From positions 1-24,399 of the forward strand of contig CALFOA010000146.1 in NCBI GenBank assembly GCA_937919795.1: DNA of 24,399 nt, given 5' to 3'. Both the position numbers and the translations under genes were made by a program. Source of the stretch: an uncultured Neisseria sp. Its GTDB lineage: Bacteria > Pseudomonadota > Gammaproteobacteria > Burkholderiales > Neisseriaceae. The first letter of the stretch is position 1, and each line of letters begins with the position of its first letter. Below, piece by piece: positions 1 to 7,899 of this stretch. The notes beneath the pieces were generated by a model. The model was not told the DNA's origin. It made no database searches and saw nothing but the letters and a program-made list of their open reading frames with translations.

Positions 1-324
1 TGCGCGAGGCAGGGCTTGAATGCGATTGCACAAAGTTATCAGCAACGACGCGAGCTGCTGATTGCCTGTCTGAAACAACACGGTATTGAAGTACCCGGCA
101 GTAACGGCGAAGGTCAACATATCTGGCTGCCGCTACCCAACGAAGCACAAGCCATTCAGTTTTTGGCGGCCAAAGGCTGGGCGGTACAAAGTGGTGCACC
201 ATTCAATCTCGGCAAACAGGCCGCCATCCGCATCACCATCAGCAATCTGAGCTTAGCCGACTGCCCCACTCTGGCCGATGATATTGCGCAAACCCTATCG
301 GTGAACCGTCGTCGCATGTATTAG
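1..324 (+). CDS. MocR/PtsJ-like PLP-dependent regulator or aminotransferase, C-terminal part only
   Basis: The reading frame is open from the first base of the window to a TAG stop, so only the last 107 residues are seen. They look like the small C-terminal domain of a fold-type I aminotransferase as found in MocR-family GntR regulators such as PtsJ: a GEGQHIWLPLP stretch, then AAKGWAVQSGAPF, then IRITISNLS near the end. In that family the N-terminus is a winged-helix DNA-binding domain and the aminotransferase-like part binds PLP to sense a ligand. The PLP lysine and the DNA-binding domain lie outside the window, so a true aminotransferase is not excluded. A TTG at 16 can be read as a start but the frame continues upstream, so it is internal. 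A DUS (63-74) lies inside the coding sequence. Confidence 0.6.
   Translation, partial: CARQGLNAIAQSYQQRRELLIACLKQHGIEVPGSNGEGQHIWLPLPNEAQAIQFLAAKGWAVQSGAPFNLGKQAAIRITISNLSLADCPTLADDIAQTLSVNRRRMY
63..74 (+). repeat. DNA uptake sequence (DUS) inside a coding region
   Basis: Exact TGCCTGTCTGAA, encoding ACLK in the aminotransferase-like protein. It is the only exact copy clearly inside a gene and the only one preceded by T rather than A. Confidence 0.85.
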
Positions 325-379
325 TTGCTACAGATAAGCTTTTGTTGCTTACCCGGTGTGCTAAATCAATTAAAGTTAC

Positions 380-408
380 TTGGTCTTGCCAATTGCTTTG
401 GGCATAAT
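380..408 (+). promoter_or_regulatory. Possible sigma-70 promoter of dsbC
   Basis: TTGGTC (380-385) and CATAAT (403-408) are separated by 17 bases, in the 123-base gap between the preceding stop codon and the dsbC start. The -10 matches consensus at 5 of 6 bases and the -35 at 3 of 6. Called by eye only. Confidence 0.4.
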
Positions 409-447
409 ATGCGTTTTATTATTTTTAATCGGGAAAGCGCCCTACGC

Positions 448-1266
448 ATGAAAGCGAAACTTCTCAATATCTTGCTACCGTTCGCCCTGCTACCTCTGAT
501 GGCTTGCGGCCAAACGCCAGTACAAAATCATCCAGGCAAAACAGCTGCCGCCAGTGGCAGTAGCACGACAGCTACAACCAAAACCGCCGCCGGTGACGAT
601 GTCAGCAAAACCATTACCAACAAGCTGGAAAGCATATACGGTGGCCAAGGCCAACAGCAATTGAAAGTGTTATCGATTAATACCACCCCGGTAAGCGGTC
701 TTTATGAAGTAGTGGTCACCGGCAATCAAGTGATTTATACCGATGCCACCGCCAACTATATGCTGGTGGGCGACTTGATTGACGTAAACACCCGCAAAAG
801 CCTTACTGAAGAAAAAAATGCCGAGTTGAATAAAGTAGACTTCAGCCAACTGCCGCTGGATAAGGCGATTAAGGAAGTACGCGGTAACGGCAAACTAAAA
901 GTAGCGGTGTTCTCCGATGCCGACTGCCCGTTCTGCAAACGACTGGAAGCCGAGTTTGCCCAGATGACCGACATCACCATTTATAGTTTTATGATGCCGA
1001 TTGCCAGCCTGCACCCCAACGCCCATGCGCGCACTGTGCAGCTGTGGTGCCAACCCGACCGTACTGCGGCTTGGACCAACTGGATGCGCAAAGGTCAAAT
1101 GCCACCGCAAGTTGCCGAATGTAACAACCCGATTGCCGAAACCACTGAACTTGGCGAAAAACTCGGTTTCAGCGGTACGCCGACCCTTGTATTCCCCAAC
1201 GGCAAAGTACAAAGCGGTTATGCACCGAAAGCACAATTGGAAACCATCCTGAAAGCCAATCAATAA
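448..1266 (+). CDS. dsbC: DsbC-type thiol:disulfide interchange protein, predicted lipoprotein
   Basis: A 272-residue protein of the DsbC/DsbG thioredoxin-fold family, which isomerises wrong disulfides in periplasmic proteins and is kept reduced by DsbD. The ATG at 448 is preferred over the longer open frame from 325 because it begins a clean signal peptide, MKAKLL through PLMAC, with a lipobox cysteine at residue 20. An N-terminal dimerisation-like region follows a Thr/Ala/Ser-rich linker. The active site is CPFC at residues 160-163 in the context DADCPFCKRLE. A cis-proline loop, GTPTLVFPNG, lies near the C-terminus, and two further cysteines between them fit the second, structural disulfide of DsbC. 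Most DsbC proteins are soluble; the lipobox suggests membrane anchoring here. It converges on the misRS envelope-stress genes, which suggests but does not prove a functional link. Confidence 0.88.
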   Translation: MKAKLLNILLPFALLPLMACGQTPVQNHPGKTAAASGSSTTATTKTAAGDDVSKTITNKLESIYGGQGQQQLKVLSINTTPVSGLYEVVVTGNQVIYTDATANYMLVGDLIDVNTRKSLTEEKNAELNKVDFSQLPLDKAIKEVRGNGKLKVAVFSDADCPFCKRLEAEFAQMTDITIYSFMMPIASLHPNAHARTVQLWCQPDRTAAWTNWMRKGQMPPQVAECNNPIAETTELGEKLGFSGTPTLVFPNGKVQSGYAPKAQLETILKANQ

Positions 1267-1281
1267 GTTTCCGCTATCAAA

Positions 1282-1344
1282 ATGCCTGTCTGAAAAGAAA
1301 ATACCGCTACTTGATAGAGCGGTATTTTCTTTTCAGACAGGCAT
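1282..1344. terminator. Bidirectional terminator made of an inverted DUS pair (27-bp perfect stem)
   Basis: Left arm 1282-1308 and right arm 1318-1344 are perfect reverse complements of 27 bases around a 9-base loop. Each outer end is a DUS (1283-1294 plus strand, 1332-1343 minus strand), and the inner stem holds GAAAAT/ATTTTC runs that supply the U-rich side. It sits between the convergent dsbC and misS stop codons, so it can end transcription from both sides. Paired DUS acting as terminators are well known in Neisseria. Confidence 0.9.
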
Positions 1345-1347
1345 TTA

Positions 1348-2733
1348 CTATTTCTTCGCCTCTTTCGTTTTCTTCGGCAACAGAAAACACATTCTCAAAC
1401 CATTCGGTTTGATGTTTTCCGCAAAAATCTTACCACCATGCTGGCCAACAATGTGTTTGGCCAAGGCCAATCCTAAGCCGGTGCCGGGCTTATTAGCACT
1501 GCTGTCAGCACGATAAAAGGCGGTAAAAATATGCGGCAACTGATTTTCCGCCACGCCCATCCCGTTATCGATCACCTCAATAATCCAATTTCGGGCATCC
1601 TGAGCAAGTCTCACTTTAATAGTGCTACCCTCGGGGCTGTAGGCCATCGCATTACGGATCACATTATCCAAAGCGCGGTAGAGATAACTCTCATTGGCCT
1701 GCAAAGTGGAGTCTTCCGGCACTTTCTCTAGTTTCAATTCTACTTTTTGCTGGTTCTTCAACGCCACCGTCTGACTGTCTTCCACCAGTTGGCGGATAAA
1801 CGGCACCAATTTGAGGTTTTCTTTTTCCATCGGAATATTGGCCGTTTCCAAACGGGAAAGCGTCAACAACTCACCGACCAGAGTATCCATCCGCACCAAT
1901 TCGCTCTCCAGCCGCTGCAAATACTGATCCTGCTTTTGCGGCTGCGCCTGAATCAGGCCGACAATCGCCTGCATCCGTGCCAAGGGTGAGCGCATTTCAT
2001 GGGAAACGTGGTGCAGCAGATGACGCTCTTTTTCCACCAACTTCTGCAATTGTTGCGCCATTTTGTCGAACTGGCAGGCCAGTTGCGACAGTTCGTCGTC
2101 GCGGTCATCTATCTGCTGGGCAATACGGGTTTCCAGCTCACCCGCCGCCAAACGATTCATACCGCGACCCAGAATGCGAATCGGTTTGGTGATGTTGTTG
2201 GCCAAAATGTAAGCCAGCAGCAAACCAACCAAAAAGATAAAACTGAGAATAATGATTTCATGCCAAACCGGCGCCAATGGCAAACCCGGAATAAATAAGG
2301 GGCTAACCGGCTTATCACTCTGATCTTCACTGCCTTTGATGAAAAACAGATATTCCTGGCCCAAGCGATCATATTCGATGTGCATCATATCCGAGCTGGG
2401 ATTTTTACGCGCATTCTGACGTGCCAGTTCAATCAAGCGTGAATCCAAGCGACGGCCTAAAATATCGCGGTCGTCGTCACCGGCAATCATAAACACATTG
2501 CGCGAAATCGGATGGTCGCGCCATTCCTGCAAAATATCTTTGGCACCCTGTTCACCGCGCGCTTTGAACGCCGACACCATGCTGTTGAGCAAAGTGGTTT
2601 CGATGATCCGCTGCTGCCGATAATGATTTTCGGCAAAAGTATTCTGTACCACCCAGAAAGAAAAACTCGCCACGAATATCGCGCAGATAATCACGGCGCA
2701 AAACGTGGCGAATATGCGTTGAAACAGTTTCAT
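1348..2733 (-). CDS. misS: Envelope-stress sensor histidine kinase, MisS/CpxA type
   Basis: A 461-residue membrane histidine kinase. A transmembrane segment lies at about residues 8-30, a periplasmic sensor region of about 130 residues follows, and a second transmembrane segment lies at about 158-178. Next come a HAMP domain, then the H box with phospho-acceptor His245 in HHVSHEMRSPLARM. The ATP-binding domain shows an N box (LDNVIRNAMAYS), a G1 box (DNGMG) and a G2 box (GTGLGLALAKHI). The kinase phosphorylates the regulator encoded 18 bases upstream, so the two are almost certainly co-transcribed. The pair matches MisR/MisS, the Neisseria counterpart of CpxR/CpxA, which responds to envelope damage and affects capsule, LOS and disulfide-bond genes. 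Its gene ends just before the DUS-pair terminator shared with dsbC. Confidence 0.88.
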   Translation of the reverse strand: MKLFQRIFATFCAVIICAIFVASFSFWVVQNTFAENHYRQQRIIETTLLNSMVSAFKARGEQGAKDILQEWRDHPISRNVFMIAGDDDRDILGRRLDSRLIELARQNARKNPSSDMMHIEYDRLGQEYLFFIKGSEDQSDKPVSPLFIPGLPLAPVWHEIIILSFIFLVGLLLAYILANNITKPIRILGRGMNRLAAGELETRIAQQIDDRDDELSQLACQFDKMAQQLQKLVEKERHLLHHVSHEMRSPLARMQAIVGLIQAQPQKQDQYLQRLESELVRMDTLVGELLTLSRLETANIPMEKENLKLVPFIRQLVEDSQTVALKNQQKVELKLEKVPEDSTLQANESYLYRALDNVIRNAMAYSPEGSTIKVRLAQDARNWIIEVIDNGMGVAENQLPHIFTAFYRADSSANKPGTGLGLALAKHIVGQHGGKIFAENIKPNGLRMCFLLPKKTKEAKK

Positions 2734-2751
2734 TTAAACGGCTGTTCTCAA

Positions 2752-3432
2752 TCAGTTTTTAACAAACAAGTAACCCAAACCGCGAACCGTTTGGATCAAA
2801 GAGGGATCGCCGAGTTTATGACGGATACTGGAAATATGCACGTCGATACTGCGGTCAAATTTAGCCAGTTTGCGATCCAAAGCTTCAATAGACAAAGTCT
2901 CTTTGCTGACCACTTGACCGGCATGACGCATCAACACTTCCAGCAGATTAAACTCGGTGCTGGTCAACTCCAACGGCGCATCACCAATGGTGGCTTGGCG
3001 CTTAGCCGGATATAAGGTGACGTCGCTTACCGCAATGCTGTTCGGCGCACTGCCCTGATCGTTACTTGAATTCTGTGCGCGACGCAAAATAGCATTGATA
3101 CGCGCCAGCAATTCTCGTGGGGTACAAGGCTTTGGTACATAATCATCGGCACCCATTTCCAAGCCAATGATGCGGTCGATATCGTCGCCTTTGGCGGTCA
3201 ACATAATAATCGGAATGGTGCTTTGGCTACGGACGTTTTTCAACACATCCAAGCCGTTCATCTTCGGCATCATGGAATCCAGCACGACTACATCGTACTG
3301 ACCGGATAAAATCTCTTGCACACCAGCCTCTCCATCGGGCACGCTGTGGACATTCAAACCTTCTGCGGTTAAGTATTCTGTCAGCAATTCCGTCAATAAC
3401 GCATCGTCATCTACCAATAAAACACGGCTCAT
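2752..3432 (-). CDS. misR: Two-component response regulator, MisR/CpxR type
   Basis: A 226-residue OmpR-family transcription regulator. The receiver domain (about 1-115) has the acidic pocket VDDD near the N-terminus, phospho-acceptor Asp52 in VVLDSMMPKMNG, and the conserved Lys101 in the DDYVPKP turn. The C-terminal winged helix (about 130-226) contains LTSTEFNLLEVL, a DRSIDVHISSIRHKLGD recognition region and the terminal QTVRGLGY hairpin typical of OmpR/PhoB regulators. The start is set at 3432 because MSRVLLVDDD is the family N-terminus and an AGGA Shine-Dalgarno lies about 8 bases before it; the frame is open to 3492 but adds a non-homologous leader. It is first in the misRS unit. Confidence 0.9.
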   Translation of the reverse strand: MSRVLLVDDDALLTELLTEYLTAEGLNVHSVPDGEAGVQEILSGQYDVVVLDSMMPKMNGLDVLKNVRSQSTIPIIMLTAKGDDIDRIIGLEMGADDYVPKPCTPRELLARINAILRRAQNSSNDQGSAPNSIAVSDVTLYPAKRQATIGDAPLELTSTEFNLLEVLMRHAGQVVSKETLSIEALDRKLAKFDRSIDVHISSIRHKLGDPSLIQTVRGLGYLFVKN

Positions 3433-3458
3433 TGTGCTATCCTTTTTGTTTTTTCTTA

Positions 3459-3486
3459 AATATGGCTCCCAAGTCATACCTGTCAA
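3459..3486 (-). promoter_or_regulatory. misR: Likely promoter of misRS
   Basis: On the minus strand a consensus TTGACA (3486-3481) is followed after 16 bases by CATATT (3464-3459), with the misR ATG about 27 bases further on. The -35 is perfect and the -10 is 4 of 6. No MisR/Cpx-type direct repeat was identified with confidence. Confidence 0.5.
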
Positions 3487-3498
3487 CTCCATGCTTCT

Positions 3499-3510
3499 TT
3501 CAGACAGGCA
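3499..3510 (-). repeat. DUS in the misR upstream region
   Basis: Exact reverse-strand TGCCTGTCTGAA, just upstream of the proposed misR -35 box and downstream of the pglL-like gene at 3625. Unpaired. Confidence 0.85.
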
Positions 3511-3624
3511 TCCCTTATTGGAACGCGCTCAATCTTAACATGGCTTATATTGGGTTAGGTAGCATATTTCCCTGCGCTTTTGCGCTTTTTTGCAATGAGC
3601 GCAACCGCCTTTACAATCCAAATA

Positions 3625-5481
3625 TCATTTATTTGCAGCAGCTTGCGGCCAAGCTTCGCAACGCTGCAGATGTGGCAGCAGTCTGGCAATATCCGCACAA
3701 GCCTGCTCGGCTTGCGGATACAGCGGAGCAAAGCGCGCATCTTGTCGCAGAGCCACGGCGTATTTGCTCATCTGCTCGGGATAATAGCGGTAAACCTTAT
3801 CCAACCATGCCAACGCCTCCTGATGTTTACCTTCGCGCTCAAGATGTAAGCCGTGATAGAACGCCAAACTATACGGGCGCTGAGCTGCCAACTCACTGTG
3901 CACGCGCGGAATCCAATTCGGTACCTCTTTGTTCATGTAAACAAAGTCACCGGTCTTCACCGCCAGTTTAATCAAAACATCCAGCTTCAATAAAGACTCA
4001 TTATTGTAGAGATACATCATCTTGCTGGTTTCTTTAGTCCACGCCTCTTCCTGGCTCAAATTCTGCGTTTCCGGGCTCACCAACATACGGTAATAGCTGT
4101 ACTCCAAGCGGAACAAACCGACCAACACCACCATCACCACCACAAAACCGGCAAAAGCAGATTTGGTAATCACTTGTTTGGGGGCATCAGCAGCAACGGT
4201 AGACTCAACGGCTTGCGCATCATCACCTAGCAAAGCGAATAAAACAGTAAACATCACCATGAAATAGAGATACCACAACGGATATTCCAACATGCTGTGA
4301 CAAACCGTTACCAACAACATCGCCAACACAAAACCACTGGCCGCCGTAAACCCTTTTTTCAGGCTCACCACCGCTACCGCCACAAAACCGCCCACCAGAA
4401 TCAAGGCGCCAACGCCACCCATGGTAGCCAGCAATTGCAACACCAGATTGTGACAATGGGTAAACAACACCGCAGTGTCATAAGGGCGATAACCTTCGGG
4501 CGAATTGTTAATCAGGAAGCTCTGATAAGCAAAACCATCCCAACCATGACCGAGCCAAGGAGCGCTTTTAAAGGCTTCCCAAGCTTTCAGCCATTCGTAA
4601 TAACGACCGGAATGTGCAAACCCGGATTCCCCCGCACGCTGCAATGCCGATTCAAAATCACTGCGCACAAAAGAGGTCACCAACAGCGGGGAAACCACCT
4701 GCATCAAGCCTACTGCCGCCAGCGTAAACAGCAAAATACCTGCCGCCTTACGCGATACCTTAAACCATAACAAAGGCACCAATGGCAAAATTGCCATCAG
4801 ATAAACCAGAATGGTGCGCGAGCGAACAATACCCAACACTGCTGCCAATGCCAGCAAACAAATCACCGCCAACGTAGCCGACATTTTTCGTGCCGACCAC
4901 AAATAAGCAGTAGACAGCACACCCCACATCATGTAATGACCCAAATGGTTACGCTGGCCGACTTGGCCGGAAGGCTCGCCACCGGAATAGAAAAGGTATC
5001 CGCCCCACGGCGCCAACCATTCGGTGAGCTGCAAAATCGCCACCATGCTTTGTAATAGTGAGCCTATCAGCAATAACCACGCAACTATCGTTAAAATCTG
5101 TTGTTGGCCGTACTTGGCCGATAAGCCTTTTACCGCCCAATAGAGAAAACCGCAAATCAGCAATACGGCAGCCGCACCGTCATTCGGCCCGGTTAGCGGC
5201 AAATGCAACATCCTTGCCTGCCACCACACAAACACCGCCGCTACGGCAAAATAATAAAAGCCCGTCGGTACTTTGATTTTCAATCCGCCGCTGAAAGCCG
5301 TGCCGACAAACAACAGCAAGGAAACCACCAGCGGTAATTGTTCTACATAAAAGTAGTAAAGATGATCCTCTGCCCAAGGGAAGGCAAAGCAGACCACCGC
5401 CAACACCGAAAACATCAACCACAACGGCAGTGCTTTCCAACCCGATATCGACGGCTTATTTGAATAATCCAATACATTCAT
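3625..5481 (-). CDS. PglL-like O-oligosaccharyltransferase / O-antigen ligase family protein (copy 1)
   Basis: A 618-residue polytopic membrane protein with about a dozen hydrophobic segments, as in the Wzy/WaaL/PglL superfamily. PglL moves a glycan from undecaprenyl diphosphate onto Ser/Thr of pilin and other periplasmic proteins. Diagnostic stretches are QRNHLGHYMMWG (about residues 176-187) and a large periplasmic loop ending in FTHCHNLVLQLLATMG, where His342/His344 and Asn345 probably include the catalytic histidine described for meningococcal PglL (His349 there). A soluble C-terminal region of about 170 residues follows the last membrane helices. The ATG has a GGGAAAA Shine-Dalgarno. It lies 65 bases behind a clear paralogue (5547-7373). 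Which copy, if either, is the pilin ligase cannot be decided here; one may be a polymerase or act on another acceptor. Confidence 0.8.
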   Translation of the reverse strand: MNVLDYSNKPSISGWKALPLWLMFSVLAVVCFAFPWAEDHLYYFYVEQLPLVVSLLLFVGTAFSGGLKIKVPTGFYYFAVAAVFVWWQARMLHLPLTGPNDGAAAVLLICGFLYWAVKGLSAKYGQQQILTIVAWLLLIGSLLQSMVAILQLTEWLAPWGGYLFYSGGEPSGQVGQRNHLGHYMMWGVLSTAYLWSARKMSATLAVICLLALAAVLGIVRSRTILVYLMAILPLVPLLWFKVSRKAAGILLFTLAAVGLMQVVSPLLVTSFVRSDFESALQRAGESGFAHSGRYYEWLKAWEAFKSAPWLGHGWDGFAYQSFLINNSPEGYRPYDTAVLFTHCHNLVLQLLATMGGVGALILVGGFVAVAVVSLKKGFTAASGFVLAMLLVTVCHSMLEYPLWYLYFMVMFTVLFALLGDDAQAVESTVAADAPKQVITKSAFAGFVVVMVVLVGLFRLEYSYYRMLVSPETQNLSQEEAWTKETSKMMYLYNNESLLKLDVLIKLAVKTGDFVYMNKEVPNWIPRVHSELAAQRPYSLAFYHGLHLEREGKHQEALAWLDKVYRYYPEQMSKYAVALRQDARFAPLYPQAEQACADIARLLPHLQRCEAWPQAAANK

Positions 5482-5496
5482 AACGTTTTCCCTAAA

Positions 5497-5526
5497 ATGA
5501 TGCCTGCTTTTTCAGACAGGCATCAT
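5497..5526 (-). terminator. DUS-derived hairpin between the two pglL-like genes
   Basis: Arms 5497-5506 and 5517-5526 pair over 10 bases around a 10-base loop. On the minus strand the stem is followed by TTTT, so it can act as a weak terminator between the genes. One arm belongs to an exact DUS (5511-5522, minus strand), while the other is only a partial copy, TGCCTG. Confidence 0.6.
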
Positions 5527-5546
5527 ACTTCATTCACTATTTTTTA

Positions 5547-7373
5547 TTACGGTTTAGCTGCGGCAACCGGTGCCGGACATTTCTGCTCCGGATTCACCTT
5601 AGCGTATTGTGCACACGCCTCATCCAATTGCGGACGCAAATCCTTAAAAATCGGATTGGCATCAATCACCGTAGCGTAATACGGCATCTGACTCGGATAA
5701 TATTCATACATTTTCCGCATCCAGTATTTACCAGCTTCTTTATCACCGTTGCGGTAACGATAAAGTCCTACCGTATGCGCATTGGCATATGGCCTAAACT
5801 CCATTGCCTGCTCAGCCACGCGTACCGCCCACGGCTGTACTACCGGATCAGCCGGTGAAGCACGGCGGTTCAGCGACAATTGAGCATAGTAGCGCAACAA
5901 CGGCTCACTGCGCTCAATCCGCAACAAACCATCGATTTTGTCGGCCACTTGTTGCGGCGTATCGTTTTTCGATACGGTATCAAACTTCACCAACTCACCG
6001 TACACCAACGCCAAACGTACCAGCCCGGTAATCAGGAACACCGCCACCAGCGCGCCACCCCAACGGATCACCATGGCCGAACGCCCTTCTATACGGGCGG
6101 TAGCCACTTTCTGCTCAGCAACCGGCTGCAAGCTCAACATGATGCCGACCGGCACCAAAAAATACACATACCACAACGGATATTCCAGCATCGAATGCCA
6201 GAACGATACCATCAACAAACAAAGCGGCAGCAAAGAAGTTTGCGAAACCGGGCGTTTAAAGTAACCGGACAACACCCAAACCACACCGCCGGATACCAGC
6301 AGGGTACCGACAATGCCCATCTCGGTAATCAGTTGCAAAAAAATGTTGTGGGTGTGGGTAAACAATACACTCGCGCTATCATAGCGCCAGCCGGTTACAA
6401 AAGCATTAACCAGAAAACCCTGTTCGGAATAAGACTGCCAACCATGCCCCCATATCGGTGCAGTTAGAAACACCGCCCACGCCCGATTGCGTTCTACCAC
6501 GCGCGGCGAATCGATGGGTTTGCTCGACACCCTGTCGATGGCACTAACGTAATCAATCTGTAACAACACCATCAGTTTATCGAACGACAGCTGTACCAAC
6601 ACCACCATCGCCAGCGCAAACAGCATAATCCACATGATGCGTGCTGCTGCTTTGCCCGCGTGCCAGCGCCAGAACAGCACCAGCAAGCCCAGCATAAAAA
6701 TATAAATAAACAGCGTGCGCGAATTGACCATGCCGATTGCGCCAGCCAGATACACTATCAACAGCGCACCAAGCCAGTTCGGCACTCGCCGTTCCGCCCA
6801 CAAATAAGCGGCGGCGATAATGCCCCACATCATGTAATGACCAAGGTGGTTTCGTTGCGCCAACTGCCCCATCACATTACCGGAATGGCTGCTTAAAATA
6901 TAACCGCTGAACTGGCTAGACCAACCACCCAGCTGCACGATACACACCACCGACTGCAACAGCGCACCCACCACCAGCGCCCACGCCAGCACCGTACCGA
7001 CCTTATCCTGTCCGACCGCAACCACCCAGCCGCGGCACGCCCAAGCCAAGAGCGCAATGATCACAAACGACCACACCGCCATATCGCTCATGCCTGGGAA
7101 CGGCAGCGCCATCACCCGCGCCTGTAGCCACCAAAAAGCCGCCAGCACCAAAAAATACACGCTGTTGGCCGGCAAGCGCACATTCATTTTGCCGGTCAGC
7201 GCCGTGGCCAACACCAATATCAGCGCAAACAGCAACGAGCCGCTCTCTAGGTAATAACTCGACAGCGGCCCCACTCGCCAAATCGACATAAACGGGGTAA
7301 TACAAATCAGCGCAAAACCAAACGTCAACAAAGAAACGTCGGGATTGTGATTGTTGGTTTCGATTCTGCTCAC
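5547..7373 (-). CDS. PglL-like O-oligosaccharyltransferase / O-antigen ligase family protein (copy 2)
   Basis: A 608-residue polytopic membrane protein, paralogous to its downstream neighbour. It shares QRNHLGHYMMWG (about residues 173-184), NSRT after it, GHGWQSYSEQGFLV in the periplasmic loop, and FTHTHNIFLQLITEMG (His340/His342/Asn343), the probable active-site region of the ligase family. The C-terminal soluble part ends in a Pro/Ala-rich tail. The GTG at 7373 is chosen because it carries an AGAAAGG Shine-Dalgarno and overlaps the stop of the DUF2069 gene in GTGA, implying translational coupling; the frame stays open to 7472 but that would overlap the neighbour by about 100 bases. The role is inferred as lipid-linked glycan transfer in the inner membrane; substrate and acceptor are unknown. 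Confidence 0.8.
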   Translation of the reverse strand: MSRIETNNHNPDVSLLTFGFALICITPFMSIWRVGPLSSYYLESGSLLFALILVLATALTGKMNVRLPANSVYFLVLAAFWWLQARVMALPFPGMSDMAVWSFVIIALLAWACRGWVVAVGQDKVGTVLAWALVVGALLQSVVCIVQLGGWSSQFSGYILSSHSGNVMGQLAQRNHLGHYMMWGIIAAAYLWAERRVPNWLGALLIVYLAGAIGMVNSRTLFIYIFMLGLLVLFWRWHAGKAAARIMWIMLFALAMVVLVQLSFDKLMVLLQIDYVSAIDRVSSKPIDSPRVVERNRAWAVFLTAPIWGHGWQSYSEQGFLVNAFVTGWRYDSASVLFTHTHNIFLQLITEMGIVGTLLVSGGVVWVLSGYFKRPVSQTSLLPLCLLMVSFWHSMLEYPLWYVYFLVPVGIMLSLQPVAEQKVATARIEGRSAMVIRWGGALVAVFLITGLVRLALVYGELVKFDTVSKNDTPQQVADKIDGLLRIERSEPLLRYYAQLSLNRRASPADPVVQPWAVRVAEQAMEFRPYANAHTVGLYRYRNGDKEAGKYWMRKMYEYYPSQMPYYATVIDANPIFKDLRPQLDEACAQYAKVNPEQKCPAPVAAAKP

Positions 7374-7726
7374 GCAGCACCTTTCTTTTTTTGTTTGGCA
7401 AACGCCAAACAGGCAATAAAAAACACTAAGCTCAAGCACAAAGCGGCCAAAGCACACAAACGGCTGGCCCAAGTCGCATCAAACAGACGCACCACCGATT
7501 CGGCAATATAAGCCAAAATCAGCAGGCAAGCCCATTGGAAAGTATAGAGTTTTCCTTTCAACACCCCCGCCAGCGGCAGGCATAACGGCAAAGCTTTTAA
7601 AGCCAGCCAAGAACCGCCCGGGCGCAGCGGCGCGAGCCACAATTCCCAAGCTAGGCTGATCACAATCAAGCCGCACAAACTGATTACCGCCGCCGGATGC
7701 GACCAATGTTTTTCAAAAACAGCCAT
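7370..7726 (-). CDS. DUF2069 family small membrane protein
   Basis: A 118-residue hydrophobic protein with four likely membrane helices (about 13-32, 43-58, 62-82 and 88-108) and a basic KQKKKG tail, which predicts a cytoplasmic C-terminus. Size, helix layout and the SWLALKALPLCLPLAG stretch fit DUF2069, a proteobacterial family of unknown function. Its TGA stop overlaps the GTG start of the PglL-like gene by four bases, so the two are read together. No catalytic motif is visible and I do not assign a role. Confidence 0.65.
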   Translation of the reverse strand: MAVFEKHWSHPAAVISLCGLIVISLAWELWLAPLRPGGSWLALKALPLCLPLAGVLKGKLYTFQWACLLILAYIAESVVRLFDATWASRLCALAALCLSLVFFIACLAFAKQKKKGAA

Positions 7727-7822
7727 ATGCCTGCCAACGCCTTGCGCTTTAAAAACCCGTTATTTTATACCAAATTACTATTGCTGCCGACCTGTTTAGC
7801 GACCAAGTCATCCCCATACTTT

Positions 7823-7834
7823 TTCAGACAGGCA
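7823..7834 (-). repeat. DUS between tatC and the DUF2069 gene
   Basis: Exact minus-strand copy in the 172-base gap between tatC and the DUF2069 gene, just beyond the tatC terminator hairpin. Confidence 0.85.
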
Positions 7835-7837
7835 TTC

Positions 7838-7885
7838 TGTTTTACAAAAAACACAATCAGGAGGCTTGAAACAAACCTCCTGATT
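7838..7885 (-). terminator. Rho-independent terminator after tatC
   Basis: Arms 7855-7864 and 7876-7885 (AATCAGGAGG / CCTCCTGATT) form a 10-bp stem. On the minus strand the stem is followed by GTGTTTTTTG, giving a U6 tract. It starts 14 bases after the tatC stop and would end the hinT-tatABC unit. Confidence 0.85.
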
Positions 7886-7899
7886 ATTCAGATACCATT

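Noticed and set aside
325-447. N-terminal extension of the dsbC reading frame
   Set aside because: It begins right after the previous stop, contains the proposed promoter, and would place 41 residues before a clear lipoprotein signal peptide.
3575-3594. GCGCTTTTGCGC hairpin followed by six T on the plus strand
   Set aside because: The stem is only four base pairs and no plus-strand gene runs into it.
5880-6467. 195-codon open frame on the plus strand
   Set aside because: Antisense of the PglL-like gene; Gln/His/Arg-rich composition typical of shadow frames.
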